From CBDCVO01 sp965223085 (GTDB taxonomy: Bacteria > Pseudomonadota > Gammaproteobacteria > Ga0077536): a stretch of 64,000 nt of DNA. Under the pieces are notes generated by a model, which saw only the letters and a program-made list of their open reading frames with translations, was not told where the DNA came from and searched no databases. The stretch lies in assembly GCA_965223085.1 (NCBI GenBank), contig OZ244981.1:3162001-3226000 (forward strand), written 5' to 3'. Shown piece by piece: positions 17,471-26,137 of the stretch. The stretch's first letter is position 1. The number at the start of each line of letters is the position of its first letter. The translations under genes were made by a program, and so were the position numbers.

Positions 17471-18682
17471 ATGAGCTGGGGCGCTGAGCGGCGGGTGCTG
17501 TCGGGCATGCGTCCGACCGGACAATTACATCTGGGTCACTATCACGGCGTGCTCAAAAACTGGACGCATTTGCAGCACGAGTATGAATGTTTTTTTTTCG
17601 TCGCTGACTGGCATGCGCTGACGACTAGCTACGAAGAGACGGCGGTAATTAGCGAGAGCTTATTCGATATCGTTGTCGACTGGTTGTCGGTCGGCATCAA
17701 TCCGGGCGAGGCGACGATTTTCGTGCAGTCGCGGGTTCCCGAGCACGCCGAATTGCATTTGCTTTTGTCGATGGTGACCCCAATCAGTTGGCTGGAACGA
17801 GTTCCTAGCTACAAAGATCAGCAAGATAAACTCAAAGAGCGCGACCTTTCTACGTATGGATTTCTCGGCTACCCGTTGCTACAGGCTGCCGATATTCTGA
17901 TCTACCGCGCTGGGAATGTGCCGGTCGGTGAAGACCAAGTAGCACACATCGAATTGTCTCGCGAGGTGGCGCGGCGTTTCAATTTTTTGTACGGACGCGA
18001 AGTTGGTTTCGAAGAAAAAGCCGAAGCGGCGATCAAGAAAATGGGCAAGAGAAATGCCAAGCTTTACGCTAGCTTGCGTCGTCGCTATCAAGAAGCGGGC
18101 GACAATGAGGCTCTCGATCGCGCCCGTGCTTTTTTGGAGGCCCAGCAAAATATCTCCTTAGGCGACCGCGAGCGACTGCTCGGTTATCTCGAAGGTGGTG
18201 GTAAGGTAATCTTGCCGGAACCACATGCTTTATTAACGCCGGCTTCGAAAATGCCAGGACTGGACGGTGAAAAGATGTCCAAGTCTTATGCGAACACGAT
18301 TGGCTTGCGTGAAGCACCGGAAATGGTGATGCAAAAATTGCGTACAATGCCAACGGACCCCGCGCGTGTGCGACGAAACGATCCAGGTGATCCGGGTAAA
18401 TGCCCGGTGTGGAAGTTCCATGAAATATATTCGGGTCCTGATACGCAATTATGGGCTCAGGAAGGCTGCCGTTCAGCGGCAATCGGGTGCCTCGATTGCA
18501 AGCAACCTGTGATCGACGCTGTGCTCAAGGAGCAGGCACCGATCCGCGAACGCAGCGAAGAATTCGTCGAAGACCCGGATACCGTGCGCGCGATCATCGA
18601 CGAAGGTTGTGAAGCCGCGCGGGTCGCCGCCCGGGATACTTTGGATGACGTCAGGCAAGCGATGGGCTTGCTGTACCGTTAA
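17471..18682 (+). CDS. trpS: Tryptophan--tRNA ligase
   Basis: This class I aminoacyl-tRNA synthetase charges tRNA-Trp. It is 403 aa, longer than the ~330 aa of E. coli TrpS. The HIGH-type motif is in RPTGQLHLGHYHG and the KMSKS loop is GLDGEKMSKSYANT. An extra helical segment (about residues 175-250, rich in charged residues) separates the two halves, as in some proteobacterial TrpS proteins. The C-terminal anticodon-binding part has CPVWKFHEIYSG and CRSAAIGCLDCKQPV, including several cysteines. It precedes scpA-scpB-rluB on the same strand with short gaps. Confidence 0.94.
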   Translation: MSWGAERRVLSGMRPTGQLHLGHYHGVLKNWTHLQHEYECFFFVADWHALTTSYEETAVISESLFDIVVDWLSVGINPGEATIFVQSRVPEHAELHLLLSMVTPISWLERVPSYKDQQDKLKERDLSTYGFLGYPLLQAADILIYRAGNVPVGEDQVAHIELSREVARRFNFLYGREVGFEEKAEAAIKKMGKRNAKLYASLRRRYQEAGDNEALDRARAFLEAQQNISLGDRERLLGYLEGGGKVILPEPHALLTPASKMPGLDGEKMSKSYANTIGLREAPEMVMQKLRTMPTDPARVRRNDPGDPGKCPVWKFHEIYSGPDTQLWAQEGCRSAAIGCLDCKQPVIDAVLKEQAPIRERSEEFVEDPDTVRAIIDEGCEAARVAARDTLDDVRQAMGLLYR

Positions 18683-18735
18683 CGGGGCCTCATGCACGGC
18701 TATGCGACGATGCGCTTTCAGCTAGAATCTTAGTC

Positions 18736-19563
18736 GTGAATCACGAGATCAAATCCCCAACGCCAACGATCCGCGTAATCTCTCGACAGCGCGAAATGCC
18801 GTTCGCGATTGTGCAGGGGAGTCCGGTCACGGAGCTTCCGCATGATCTTTACATTCCGCCGGACGCGCTGGAAGTGTTTCTCGAAGCTTTTGAGGGGCCG
18901 CTCGATCTTTTGCTCTATCTCATAAAGAAGCAGAACCTCGATATTCTAGATATCCCTATCGCGCGTATCACCGCGCAATACATCGCCTATATCGAAATGA
19001 TGCAGGGGCTCAAACTAGAGCTTGCAGCAGAGTATTTAGTGATGGCTGCGATGCTCGCCGAAATCAAGTCGCGCCTGTTGTTGCCTCGCCCTCGGGCGGT
19101 GAGCGAGGAAGAGGGAGACCCGCGCGCCGAACTCGTGCGCCGTCTGCAAGAGTACGAACGCTACAAAAAAGCTGCCGAAGATCTAGATACGCTGCCCCGA
19201 GTTGATCGCGATGTGCATTTAGTGGCGGTCGATTTTCGCGAACGTCGTGCGCAGGTACTCGAGCCGGAAGTGTCTTTAGATGCCTTGTTAACTGCGTTTA
19301 ACGAGGTGCTGCGTCGCGCAGAAATGTTCGCCGAGCATCATATCGATCGCGAACCGCTGTCGGTGCGGGAACGCATGAGCTTAATCTTGCAGCATGCAAA
19401 CCGCGAGCGTTTCGCGGAGTTCTCGGAATTTTTTACCGGCGCGGAGGGCCGAGCCGGCGCTGTGGTAACCTTCGTCGCGTTATTGGAACTACTGAAAGAA
19501 CGTGTGATCGAACTGATTCAAAACCAACAGTGCGGTCCGATCTACATAAAATTAGCTGCTTGA
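18736..19563 (+). CDS. scpA: Segregation and condensation protein A
   Basis: ScpA is the kleisin subunit that bridges SMC heads and binds ScpB, for chromosome compaction. It is 275 aa if the GTG at 18736 is used; an ATG at 18796 (255 aa) is equally possible because neither has a strong ribosome-binding site. The N-terminal kleisin core is FEGPLDLLLYLIKKQNLDILDIPIARITAQY. The middle LAAEYLVMAAMLAEIKSRLLLPRP and the C-terminal winged-helix region (VVTFVALLELLKERVIEL) are standard. scpB follows after 10 bases. Confidence 0.93.
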   Translation: MNHEIKSPTPTIRVISRQREMPFAIVQGSPVTELPHDLYIPPDALEVFLEAFEGPLDLLLYLIKKQNLDILDIPIARITAQYIAYIEMMQGLKLELAAEYLVMAAMLAEIKSRLLLPRPRAVSEEEGDPRAELVRRLQEYERYKKAAEDLDTLPRVDRDVHLVAVDFRERRAQVLEPEVSLDALLTAFNEVLRRAEMFAEHHIDREPLSVRERMSLILQHANRERFAEFSEFFTGAEGRAGAVVTFVALLELLKERVIELIQNQQCGPIYIKLAA

Positions 19564-19573
19564 GCAAAAACCC

Positions 19574-20275
19574 ATGGATACCCAACAATTGCAATGCATC
19601 GTCGAAGCGGCGCTGATGGCATCCGAAAGTCCATTGAATTTGGATCGCCTCGCGGCGCTTTTTGTCGCTGATGATCAACAAGGCGTAGCGAGCAAAGACG
19701 AAATACGCACCGCACTCGAGCGTCTTCGCGACGCCTACACTGCACGCGGCGTCGAGCTCGTGGAAACAGGATCCGGCTTTCGTTTTCAAACCCGCACGGA
19801 GTTCGCACCGTGGGTCAATCGTCTGTGGGAAGCGCGTAGGCCGCGGTATTCGCGCGCGTTGTTGGAGACCTTGGCGATCATTGCCTACAAACAACCGATC
19901 ACACGGGGCGAAATCGAAGACATTCGCGGCGTAGCAGTCAGTACCAATATTATCCGCACGTTGCTCGATCGCGAATGGATCAAGGAAGCAGGGCATCGCG
20001 ACGTTCCCGGACGACCGGCCCTGCTGACGACGACGCGGGAATTCCTGGATTATTTCGGTCTAAAACGTCTCGGCGATCTGCCGACGCTGACCGAACTGCG
20101 GGATCTTGATGCGATAAACTTCGACCTGTTTAGCGCTGAACAAACAGTGGGCAATGCTTCCGCGCCGGCGTCACAAAACGCACCCATGGCCGTCGGCGCC
20201 GCCGCGGTTAGCATCGGCGTGGCGGTCGCTGGCGAGCCCGCAATCACGGGCGCAGTGGAAACGGAAAACGAGTGA
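19574..20275 (+). CDS. scpB: Segregation and condensation protein B
   Basis: ScpB dimerises through two winged-helix domains and binds ScpA in the condensin-like complex. It is 233 aa. The first winged helix covers about residues 5-80. The second has LLETLAIIAYKQPITRGEIED, NIIRTLLDREWIKEAGHRDVPGRP and LLTTTREFLDYFGL, all family landmarks. The last ~50 residues are an Ala/Val-rich low-complexity tail of no known role. Its TGA overlaps the GTG start of rluB (GTGA), so the two are coupled. Confidence 0.95.
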   Translation: MDTQQLQCIVEAALMASESPLNLDRLAALFVADDQQGVASKDEIRTALERLRDAYTARGVELVETGSGFRFQTRTEFAPWVNRLWEARRPRYSRALLETLAIIAYKQPITRGEIEDIRGVAVSTNIIRTLLDREWIKEAGHRDVPGRPALLTTTREFLDYFGLKRLGDLPTLTELRDLDAINFDLFSAEQTVGNASAPASQNAPMAVGAAAVSIGVAVAGEPAITGAVETENE

Positions 20276-21087
20276 ATGGTGTCGAACCCACGGGTGAGCG
20301 GTTGCAAAAAGTCTTGGCCCGAGTCGGTCTCGGCTCGCGACGTGAAATCGACGGCTGGATCGCCGCTGGCCGGGTGCGGGTCGACGGCCGCATAGCGCGG
20401 CCGGGAACGCGCATCGCAGGTCGCGAGCGCGTCGCGATCGATGGCAAGCTAGTCGCGTTGTCTAACACTCGTCGCGCTCGCGCACCGCGGGTGATCGCCT
20501 TGCATAAACCGGCCGGCACGATTTGCACCCATCGGGATCCGCAGCGGCGACCATCGATTTATCGCTTATTGCCACCGGCGCCCGAAGACGGTCGTTGGAT
20601 CGCGGTCGGACGTTTGGACTTCAATACCAGTGGTCTGATTTTGCTCACCGACGATGGCGAGTTGGCGCATCGCCTGATGCATCCACGCCATGAGATCACG
20701 CGCATTTACAAGGTGCGCGTACGCGGTGAGGCCAACGCATCGCAGTTGCGAAACCTACGCCGCGGTGTGACCGTCGACGGCGAACTACTCGCCTGTGATC
20801 GGGTGTGCATCGCCGGCGGACGTGGCCATAACAAATGGTATGAATGCCATCTGCATACCGGCCGCAAGCATGAAGTGCGGCGCCTGTGGGCGGCGTGCGG
20901 ACTACAAGTTGCGCGCCTCATACGCACCGGTTTTGGCGGGATTTCCTTGTCCCCCGAGCTCCGCGCCGGCCACACCCAGGAACTTAAACCCCAACAGTGG
21001 CGCGCACTTTATCGGCTCGTCGCGTTGTCGGTGCCACCGGTGTCCCAGGCAAGGCGGCGCGCGGCGAGCTCGGGTGGCCGTAATTGA
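20272..21087 (+). CDS. rluB: Pseudouridine synthase of the RsuA/RluB family
   Basis: It isomerises a uridine in 23S rRNA (position 2605 in E. coli for RluB). It is 271 aa from a GTG start at 20272 that overlaps the scpB stop. The N-terminal S4 RNA-binding domain is RLQKVLARVGLGSRREIDGW. The catalytic Asp lies in VGRLDFNTSGLILLTDDG, preceded by LHKPAGTICTHRD and followed by LHTGRKHEVRRLWAACG. The position next to scpAB is typical for RluB. Compared with E. coli RluB the C-terminal basic tail is short. Confidence 0.92.
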   Translation: MNGVEPTGERLQKVLARVGLGSRREIDGWIAAGRVRVDGRIARPGTRIAGRERVAIDGKLVALSNTRRARAPRVIALHKPAGTICTHRDPQRRPSIYRLLPPAPEDGRWIAVGRLDFNTSGLILLTDDGELAHRLMHPRHEITRIYKVRVRGEANASQLRNLRRGVTVDGELLACDRVCIAGGRGHNKWYECHLHTGRKHEVRRLWAACGLQVARLIRTGFGGISLSPELRAGHTQELKPQQWRALYRLVALSVPPVSQARRRAASSGGRN

Positions 21088-21155
21088 CCTCATGCCGCGC
21101 TGCAGCTAAGCTTTTTCACTCACCCCATCCACTGTTCTGACAGCTACCTCAACTC

Positions 21156-21914
21156 ATGCGAGACGCGCTCATCGTTGGCAATTGGAAAATGCACGGCACT
21201 CGGGCATTCGCGCGCGAACTCGCGACGGCTATCGTCGCCGAGACGCGCGCGCTACACGAGGTGGAAATCGCCTTATGCCCGCCGGCGGTGTTGATCCCCG
21301 CGGTGATGGAAGCCGTAGCCGGCTCCTCGATACGCTGCGGTGGTCAAGATGTGAGTGAATTCGAGGCGGGTGCTTACACCGGCGAGATTGCAAGTGCGAT
21401 GCTCGTCGATCAAGGATGCCGCTACGTCATCGTGGGCCATTCGGAACGCCGTCAGCACTACGGTGACACGGCGGTGCGTGTTGCCGCTAAAATGGCCTGC
21501 GCCCATGCCAACGGCTTGACACCGATTCTATGTTTGGGCGAAACCTTGGCACAACGTCAAGCGGGGCAGACCGAAGCGGCAATCGCCGCTCAACTCGCGC
21601 CGATTTTAGCCCTGGACGGCGCCGCGCAAGTGCTCGGGGCGAGTGCGATCGCCTACGAGCCGGTGTGGGCCATTGGTACTGGTGAAACCGCCACACCGAC
21701 CCAAGCCGAGGCGGTGCACGCCTATATTCGGCAACGTTTGCATGCATGCCAGGGTGAATCCGCTGAGCAAGTGCGCATTTTATACGGGGGGAGTGTAAAA
21801 GCAGCGAACGCGGCAGATCTGTTTGCAATGCCGAACGTGAATGGTGGTTTGGTTGGTGGCGCGTCGTTGGAGGCCGCCGACTTCGCGCAAATTTGCGCCG
21901 CGGCAACCCCCTAG
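21156..21914 (+). CDS. tpiA: Triose-phosphate isomerase
   Basis: TpiA interconverts dihydroxyacetone phosphate and glyceraldehyde 3-phosphate in central carbon metabolism. It is 252 aa, the normal length. The catalytic Lys is in NWKMHG, the His in VGHSERRQ, the Glu in AYEPVWAIGTG, the loop-6 residues in TGETATPTQA, and the phosphate-binding loop in LYGGSVKAANA and GLVGGASLE. secG begins 10 bases downstream, and then the tRNA-Leu and nuo operon follow, an order shared with several gammaproteobacteria. Confidence 0.97.
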   Translation: MRDALIVGNWKMHGTRAFARELATAIVAETRALHEVEIALCPPAVLIPAVMEAVAGSSIRCGGQDVSEFEAGAYTGEIASAMLVDQGCRYVIVGHSERRQHYGDTAVRVAAKMACAHANGLTPILCLGETLAQRQAGQTEAAIAAQLAPILALDGAAQVLGASAIAYEPVWAIGTGETATPTQAEAVHAYIRQRLHACQGESAEQVRILYGGSVKAANAADLFAMPNVNGGLVGGASLEAADFAQICAAATP

Positions 21915-21923
21915 GATCAAGTT

Positions 21924-22340
21924 ATGTTATCGACTGTTCTGCTTATTTTGCACATTTTAACGGGCCTGGCCTTGATCGCGATTATTCTTCTCCAGCAAGG
22001 TCAGGGCGCGACTGCAGGGGCAGCGTTTGGCAGCGGCGCGTCCTCGACGGTCTTCGGGGCACGTGGCTCGGCATCGTTTTTGACGCGACTCACGGCGGTG
22101 CTGGCGCTGGTATTCTTCGGCAACTGCCTGTTGCTCGCCTATTTGTCACGCGACGCCGCTGTACCGAGCAGCGCGATCGATAGTTTTGTCCCCGCCACGC
22201 AGCAAGCACCACCACTGAACGAGGAGCCGAATCCCGTATCCAATAGTGAATCGATTACGCCACCGATCGATACGCGTGAAGTACCTACCGCACCTCGTTC
22301 AGAACCCAAATCGGATATGCCGAACATACCGGTGGAGTGA
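21924..22340 (+). CDS. secG: Protein translocase subunit SecG
   Basis: SecG is the small membrane subunit of the SecYEG channel. It is 138 aa. Two membrane helices (about residues 3-24 and 54-74) are joined by the conserved LLQQGQGATAGAAFGSGASSTVFGARGSASFLTR region. A proline-, serine- and acid-rich tail of about 60 residues follows, longer than in the shortest homologues. It lies directly after tpiA, consistent with co-transcription. Confidence 0.94.
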   Translation: MLSTVLLILHILTGLALIAIILLQQGQGATAGAAFGSGASSTVFGARGSASFLTRLTAVLALVFFGNCLLLAYLSRDAAVPSSAIDSFVPATQQAPPLNEEPNPVSNSESITPPIDTREVPTAPRSEPKSDMPNIPVE

Positions 22341-22575
22341 AGGCAATAAATCCACGGGCTCGCTGGCGCTGATCGACGGTATCTCGTATCATATTTAGTT
22401 GCTAGCAGGCCTTGTCGAAGGCGGGATGCGGGGCAAAACTCGACTGCCGTGACGCAACCCCGAGACGCGTCGAAACGCTCGCTTTCAGCGTGTGGGTTAG
22501 GACGACGTGCGTCGATGCGTTGCAACGCTTCGCACAGCTTGGGCTCGTGAGATCGGTGCCGGGCACTTAATTTTG

Positions 22576-22660
22576 GCCGACGTGGTGGAATTGGTAGACA
22601 CGCTGTCTTGAGGGGGCAGTGCCGAGAGGCGTGCCGGTTCGACTCCGGCCGTCGGCACCA
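22576..22660 (+). tRNA. tRNA-Leu (anticodon GAG)
   Basis: This 85-base class II tRNA has a 7-bp acceptor stem GCCGACG/CGTCGGC, discriminator A and encoded CCA at 22658-22660. The D-loop is GGTGGAATTGGTAGACAC, the anticodon loop TTGAGGG reads GAG, the long variable arm is TGCCGAGAGGCGTG and the T-arm GGTTCGACTCC. It decodes CUC/CUU leucine codons. It lies between secG and nuoA. Confidence 0.97.
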
Positions 22661-22800
22661 AAACGACAAAAGCCTGATCTTGCAGGAAGGTCTGCGCGGC
22701 TGAGACTTTTCCTACGGTACCGCACCATTACTATCTTGCGAGTAGCAGTGTTAGGACGGTCCTGAAAAAGTTAGCGGTACGCCGTGGGGAATGCGATCAT

Positions 22801-23169
22801 ATGTTAGAACTCTATTTACCAATCTTGATTTTCCTTCTAATTGGCGTGGTTTTTGGTGCCGTTACGCTGGGTGCGAGTTACGGGATCGGCCAATTTCTCG
22901 GCATCTATCGGGCCGACAGCGAAAAAACGTCGCCGTATGAGTGCGGTTTCGAAGCGTTCGAGGACGCGCGTATGAAGTTCGACGTGCGTTATTACTTGGT
23001 CGCAATCTTATTCATTATTTTTGATCTCGAAATTGCTTTTTTCTTTCCTTGGGCGGTCGTGCTGGACAAACTCGGTATGTTCGGGTTTGCAGCGATGATG
23101 GTATTTCTCGGTGTACTTGTCGTCGGATTCATTTATGAATGGAAAAAGGGGGCGCTAGAGTGGGAGTAG
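22801..23169 (+). CDS. nuoA: NADH-quinone oxidoreductase subunit A
   Basis: NuoA is a small membrane subunit of proton-pumping complex I at the quinone-site junction. It is 122 aa with three membrane helices (about residues 5-28, 60-82, 90-110). The conserved loop SPYECGFEAFEDARMKFDVRYYLVAILFIIFDLE contains the mobile TMH1-2 loop with its Cys and acidic residues. It is the first gene of the 14-gene operon. Its last codons overlap nuoB by 10 bases. Confidence 0.96.
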   Translation: MLELYLPILIFLLIGVVFGAVTLGASYGIGQFLGIYRADSEKTSPYECGFEAFEDARMKFDVRYYLVAILFIIFDLEIAFFFPWAVVLDKLGMFGFAAMMVFLGVLVVGFIYEWKKGALEWE

Positions 23170-23639
23170 AAGAAACGCTAGAGCGTGGCGTTATCACTAC
23201 GACCCTCGATACCGTGGTCAATTGGGCTCGCACAGGGTCGATGTGGCCGGTGACGTTTGGACTTGCCTGTTGCGCTGTTGAGATGATGCATGCCGGCGCA
23301 TCGCGTTACGACTTGGACCGTTTTGGCGTAATGTTTCGACCGAGTCCTCGACAGTCCGATGTAATGATCGTCGCGGGTACGCTCGTCAATAAAATGGCTC
23401 CGGCGCTACGCAAAGTCTACGATCAAATGACCGAACCGAAATGGGTGATTTCAATGGGCTCGTGCGCGAACGGTGGGGGTTATTATCATTATTCTTATGC
23501 GGTAACTCGCGGATGCGACCGGGTCGTGCCGGTGGATGTCTATGTGCCGGGTTGTCCGCCTACCGCCGAAGCTCTACTGTTCGGTGTGATGCGGCTCCAA
23601 AAAAAGATCCAACGTAGCAGTGTAATCAATCGCACCTAG
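23160..23639 (+). CDS. nuoB: NADH-quinone oxidoreductase subunit B
   Basis: NuoB holds iron-sulfur cluster N2, which passes electrons to quinone. It is 159 aa from the GTG at 23160, giving the typical MGVEETLERG N-terminus; upstream in-frame codons lie inside nuoA. Cluster ligands are the tandem Cys in FGLACCAVEMM, then GSCANGGG and PGCPPTAEALL. The RPSPRQSDVMIVAGTLVNKMAP segment is standard. It overlaps the nuoA end by 10 bases. Confidence 0.96.
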   Translation: MGVEETLERGVITTTLDTVVNWARTGSMWPVTFGLACCAVEMMHAGASRYDLDRFGVMFRPSPRQSDVMIVAGTLVNKMAPALRKVYDQMTEPKWVISMGSCANGGGYYHYSYAVTRGCDRVVPVDVYVPGCPPTAEALLFGVMRLQKKIQRSSVINRT

Positions 23640-23652
23640 ATAAAAGAGCTGC

Positions 23653-24363
23653 ATGAACCCAACAAAAATTGCACAGCTGCTTGCATCTTTACGTGCAGCA
23701 TTGGCCGCTCAGATCCACGCTGTGAACAACACCCGTGGCGAGGTGACGATCGAGGTGGCGGTTGAGAACTTGCTCTCGGTGGCGGCGTGTCTGAAAGAAC
23801 ATGCGGAGTTGCGTTTTACTCAATTGCTAGATCTCGCCGGTGTCGATTACTCGACGTATGGTAACGCGGACTGGCAGACTCAAGCTGCGAGCACCGCGGG
23901 CTTTAGTCGCGGCGTGGGTCGCGGTCAAATCGAAGTGCACACTGAGAAATTTCCGGCTCGTTTTGCGGTCGTCTACCATTTGCTATCGCTTACGTTTAAT
24001 TATCGACTCCGAATGAAGTATTATTTGGAAGGCGAAACGCTCACAGTTCCTTCGCTTGTTGCAATTTGGCCGAGCGCAGATTGGTACGAACGCGAAGCCT
24101 TCGATCTCTACGGAATATTATTTTCTGGCCATCCCGATCTGCGTCGACTCTTAACCGACTATGGTTTTATCGGTCATCCATTTCGTAAAGATTTTCCCCT
24201 CGAAGGTTACGTCGAAGTGCGTTATGACCCTGACAAGAAGCGCGTCGCGTATCAACCGGTCAGTATTGATAATCGAGTACTGGTACCGCGCGTGATTAGA
24301 GACGATGGTCATTGGCGTCAAGATGAATCATCTGAACACGAATCGAGCCAGCGAGATGCCTGA
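23653..24363 (+). CDS. nuoC: NADH-quinone oxidoreductase subunit C
   Basis: NuoC is a peripheral-arm subunit docked beside NuoD. It is 236 aa and not fused to NuoD, unlike in enteric bacteria. The conserved part is VVYHLLSLTFNYRLRMK, then SIW-like VAIWPSADWYEREAFDLYGILFSGHPDLRRLLTDYGF and HPFRKDFPLEGYVEVRYD. The stop overlaps the likely nuoD start by eight bases. A low-similarity insertion (about residues 70-95) lies in the middle of the domain. Confidence 0.95.
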   Translation: MNPTKIAQLLASLRAALAAQIHAVNNTRGEVTIEVAVENLLSVAACLKEHAELRFTQLLDLAGVDYSTYGNADWQTQAASTAGFSRGVGRGQIEVHTEKFPARFAVVYHLLSLTFNYRLRMKYYLEGETLTVPSLVAIWPSADWYEREAFDLYGILFSGHPDLRRLLTDYGFIGHPFRKDFPLEGYVEVRYDPDKKRVAYQPVSIDNRVLVPRVIRDDGHWRQDESSEHESSQRDA

Positions 24364-25609
24364 AATTCGCAACATGACGCTGAATTTCGGTCCGCAGCAT
24401 CCGGCAGCGCATGGTGTTTTGCGCTTGGTATTAGAGATGGACGGCGAGGTGATCGAGCGGGCCGATCCGCATATTGGCTTACTGCATCGAGCGACAGAAA
24501 AGCTCGCCGAACATAAACCGTTTAACCAAAGCATCGGTTATATGGATCGTTTGGACTACGTCTCTATGATGTGCAATGAGCACGCTTACGTCCTCGCGAT
24601 CGAAAAATTGTTGGGTATCGAAGCGCCTGTGCGGGCACAATACATCCGGGTGATGTTTGATGAAATCACTCGGATCTTAAATCACTTGATGTGGCTCGGT
24701 GCGCACGGTCTCGATATCGGTGCCATGACAATGTTTTTGTACTGCTTTCGTGAGCGCGAAGACTTAATGGATTGCTATGAGGCGGTATCAGGCACACGCA
24801 TGCACGCGACGTATTATCGACCGGGCGGCGTGTACCGTGATTTGCCCACAGAAATGCCGCAATACGAAGTATCTAAATGGCGCGACGAAGACGATGTTCG
24901 GCGCCTCAATGCTAATCGCCAAGGGTCGCTCCTAGACTTTATCGACGACTTCGCCGCACGGTTTCCCGCTTGTGTCGACGAGTATGAGACTTTGCTGACC
25001 GATAACCGCATTTGGAAACAACGCACGGTGGATATCGCGATCGTTACCCCGGAGCGCGCGCAAGCGCTTGGTTTTACCGGCCCGATGTTACGTGGCTCCG
25101 GGGTGGCATGGGATTTGCGCAAAAAACAAGCTTACGAAGTCTATCCCAAAATGGACTTCGATATTCCGGTTGGGGTTAACGGTGACTGCTACGATCGGTA
25201 TTTAGTGCGGATCGAGGAAATGCGTCAGTCAGCACGCATCATCAAACAATGTGTCGGTTGGTTACGAGAAAATCCGGGCCCGGTGATGTGTGATGATCAC
25301 AAGTTGACCCCGCCGCAGCGCAGTGAGATGAAAGGCGACATGGAATCGCTGATCCATCATTTCAAGTTGTTCACCGAGGGCTATTGTGTACCCGCCGGCG
25401 AAGTTTATGCAGCAGTTGAACACCCTAAAGGGGAGTTCGGGATTTACTTAATTTCCGATGGTGCGAATAAACCTTACCGAGTCAAAATCCGTGCCCCCGG
25501 CTTTCCTCATCTCGCCGCGATGAACGAAATGGTCAGGGGCCATATGTTAGCTGACGTCGTGGCGGTAATCGGTACGATGGATGTCGTGTTCGGTGAAATC
25601 GATCGCTGA
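24356..25609 (+). CDS. nuoD: NADH-quinone oxidoreductase subunit D
   Basis: NuoD forms much of the quinone-binding pocket next to cluster N2. It is 417 aa from the ATG at 24356 (MPEIRNMTLNFGPQHP); an ATG at 24323 in the same frame would add 11 residues lying inside nuoC. Quinone-site residues include the His in GPQHPAAHG and the Tyr in NQSIGYMDRLDYVSMM. EITRILNHLMWLGAHGLDIGA and the C-terminal PHLAAMNEM...ADVVAVIGTMDVVFGEIDR complete the family signature. Confidence 0.95.
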   Translation: MPEIRNMTLNFGPQHPAAHGVLRLVLEMDGEVIERADPHIGLLHRATEKLAEHKPFNQSIGYMDRLDYVSMMCNEHAYVLAIEKLLGIEAPVRAQYIRVMFDEITRILNHLMWLGAHGLDIGAMTMFLYCFREREDLMDCYEAVSGTRMHATYYRPGGVYRDLPTEMPQYEVSKWRDEDDVRRLNANRQGSLLDFIDDFAARFPACVDEYETLLTDNRIWKQRTVDIAIVTPERAQALGFTGPMLRGSGVAWDLRKKQAYEVYPKMDFDIPVGVNGDCYDRYLVRIEEMRQSARIIKQCVGWLRENPGPVMCDDHKLTPPQRSEMKGDMESLIHHFKLFTEGYCVPAGEVYAAVEHPKGEFGIYLISDGANKPYRVKIRAPGFPHLAAMNEMVRGHMLADVVAVIGTMDVVFGEIDR

Positions 25610-25639
25610 AACAAAACGTAGACAAGCGACTTATTTAGA

Positions 25640-26137
25640 ATGACTGAAACTCTGTCGATTGAACTCTCAGCGCACACCCGCGAGGTGATCGATGGGTGGG
25701 TGGAAAAATATCCGCCTGAGCATAAGGCCTCAGCGGTACTCGCAGCTTTGCTAGAGGTTCAGCATGAAAATAGCGGTTATTTGACACCTGAACTTATGGA
25801 TGCGGTTGCAGATTACTTGGAGATGCCACGCATCGCGGTTTACGAAGTCGCGAGCTTCTACTCCATGTTCGAGACGGAACCAGTAGGCAAACACAGCATT
25901 TCCGTGTGCACAAACATTTCTTGCATGTTGCGTGGCTGCGACGCGATAGTCGCGCACATCGAGCGCCGATTGGGGATAAAAACTGGGGAATCTACCCCGG
26001 ACGGTAAAATATTTCTGAAGCGCGAAGAAGAATGCCTCGCAGCCTGCTGTGGGGCACCAATGTTAATGGTGGACCATGTCTACCATGAAAACCTCACGCC
26101 GGAGAAAGTCGACGAAATTTTGGATGGCTTGACATGA
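25640..26137 (+). CDS. nuoE: NADH-quinone oxidoreductase subunit E
   Basis: NuoE carries the 2Fe-2S cluster N1a in the NADH-dehydrogenase module. It is 165 aa. The four ligands are in SVCTNISCMLRGC (first Cys plus a partner five positions on) and in EECLAACCGAPMLMV. The helical N-terminal part (AVLAALLEVQHENSGYL) is the usual scaffold. Its ATGA overlap with nuoF indicates coupling. Confidence 0.95.
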   Translation: MTETLSIELSAHTREVIDGWVEKYPPEHKASAVLAALLEVQHENSGYLTPELMDAVADYLEMPRIAVYEVASFYSMFETEPVGKHSISVCTNISCMLRGCDAIVAHIERRLGIKTGESTPDGKIFLKREEECLAACCGAPMLMVDHVYHENLTPEKVDEILDGLT

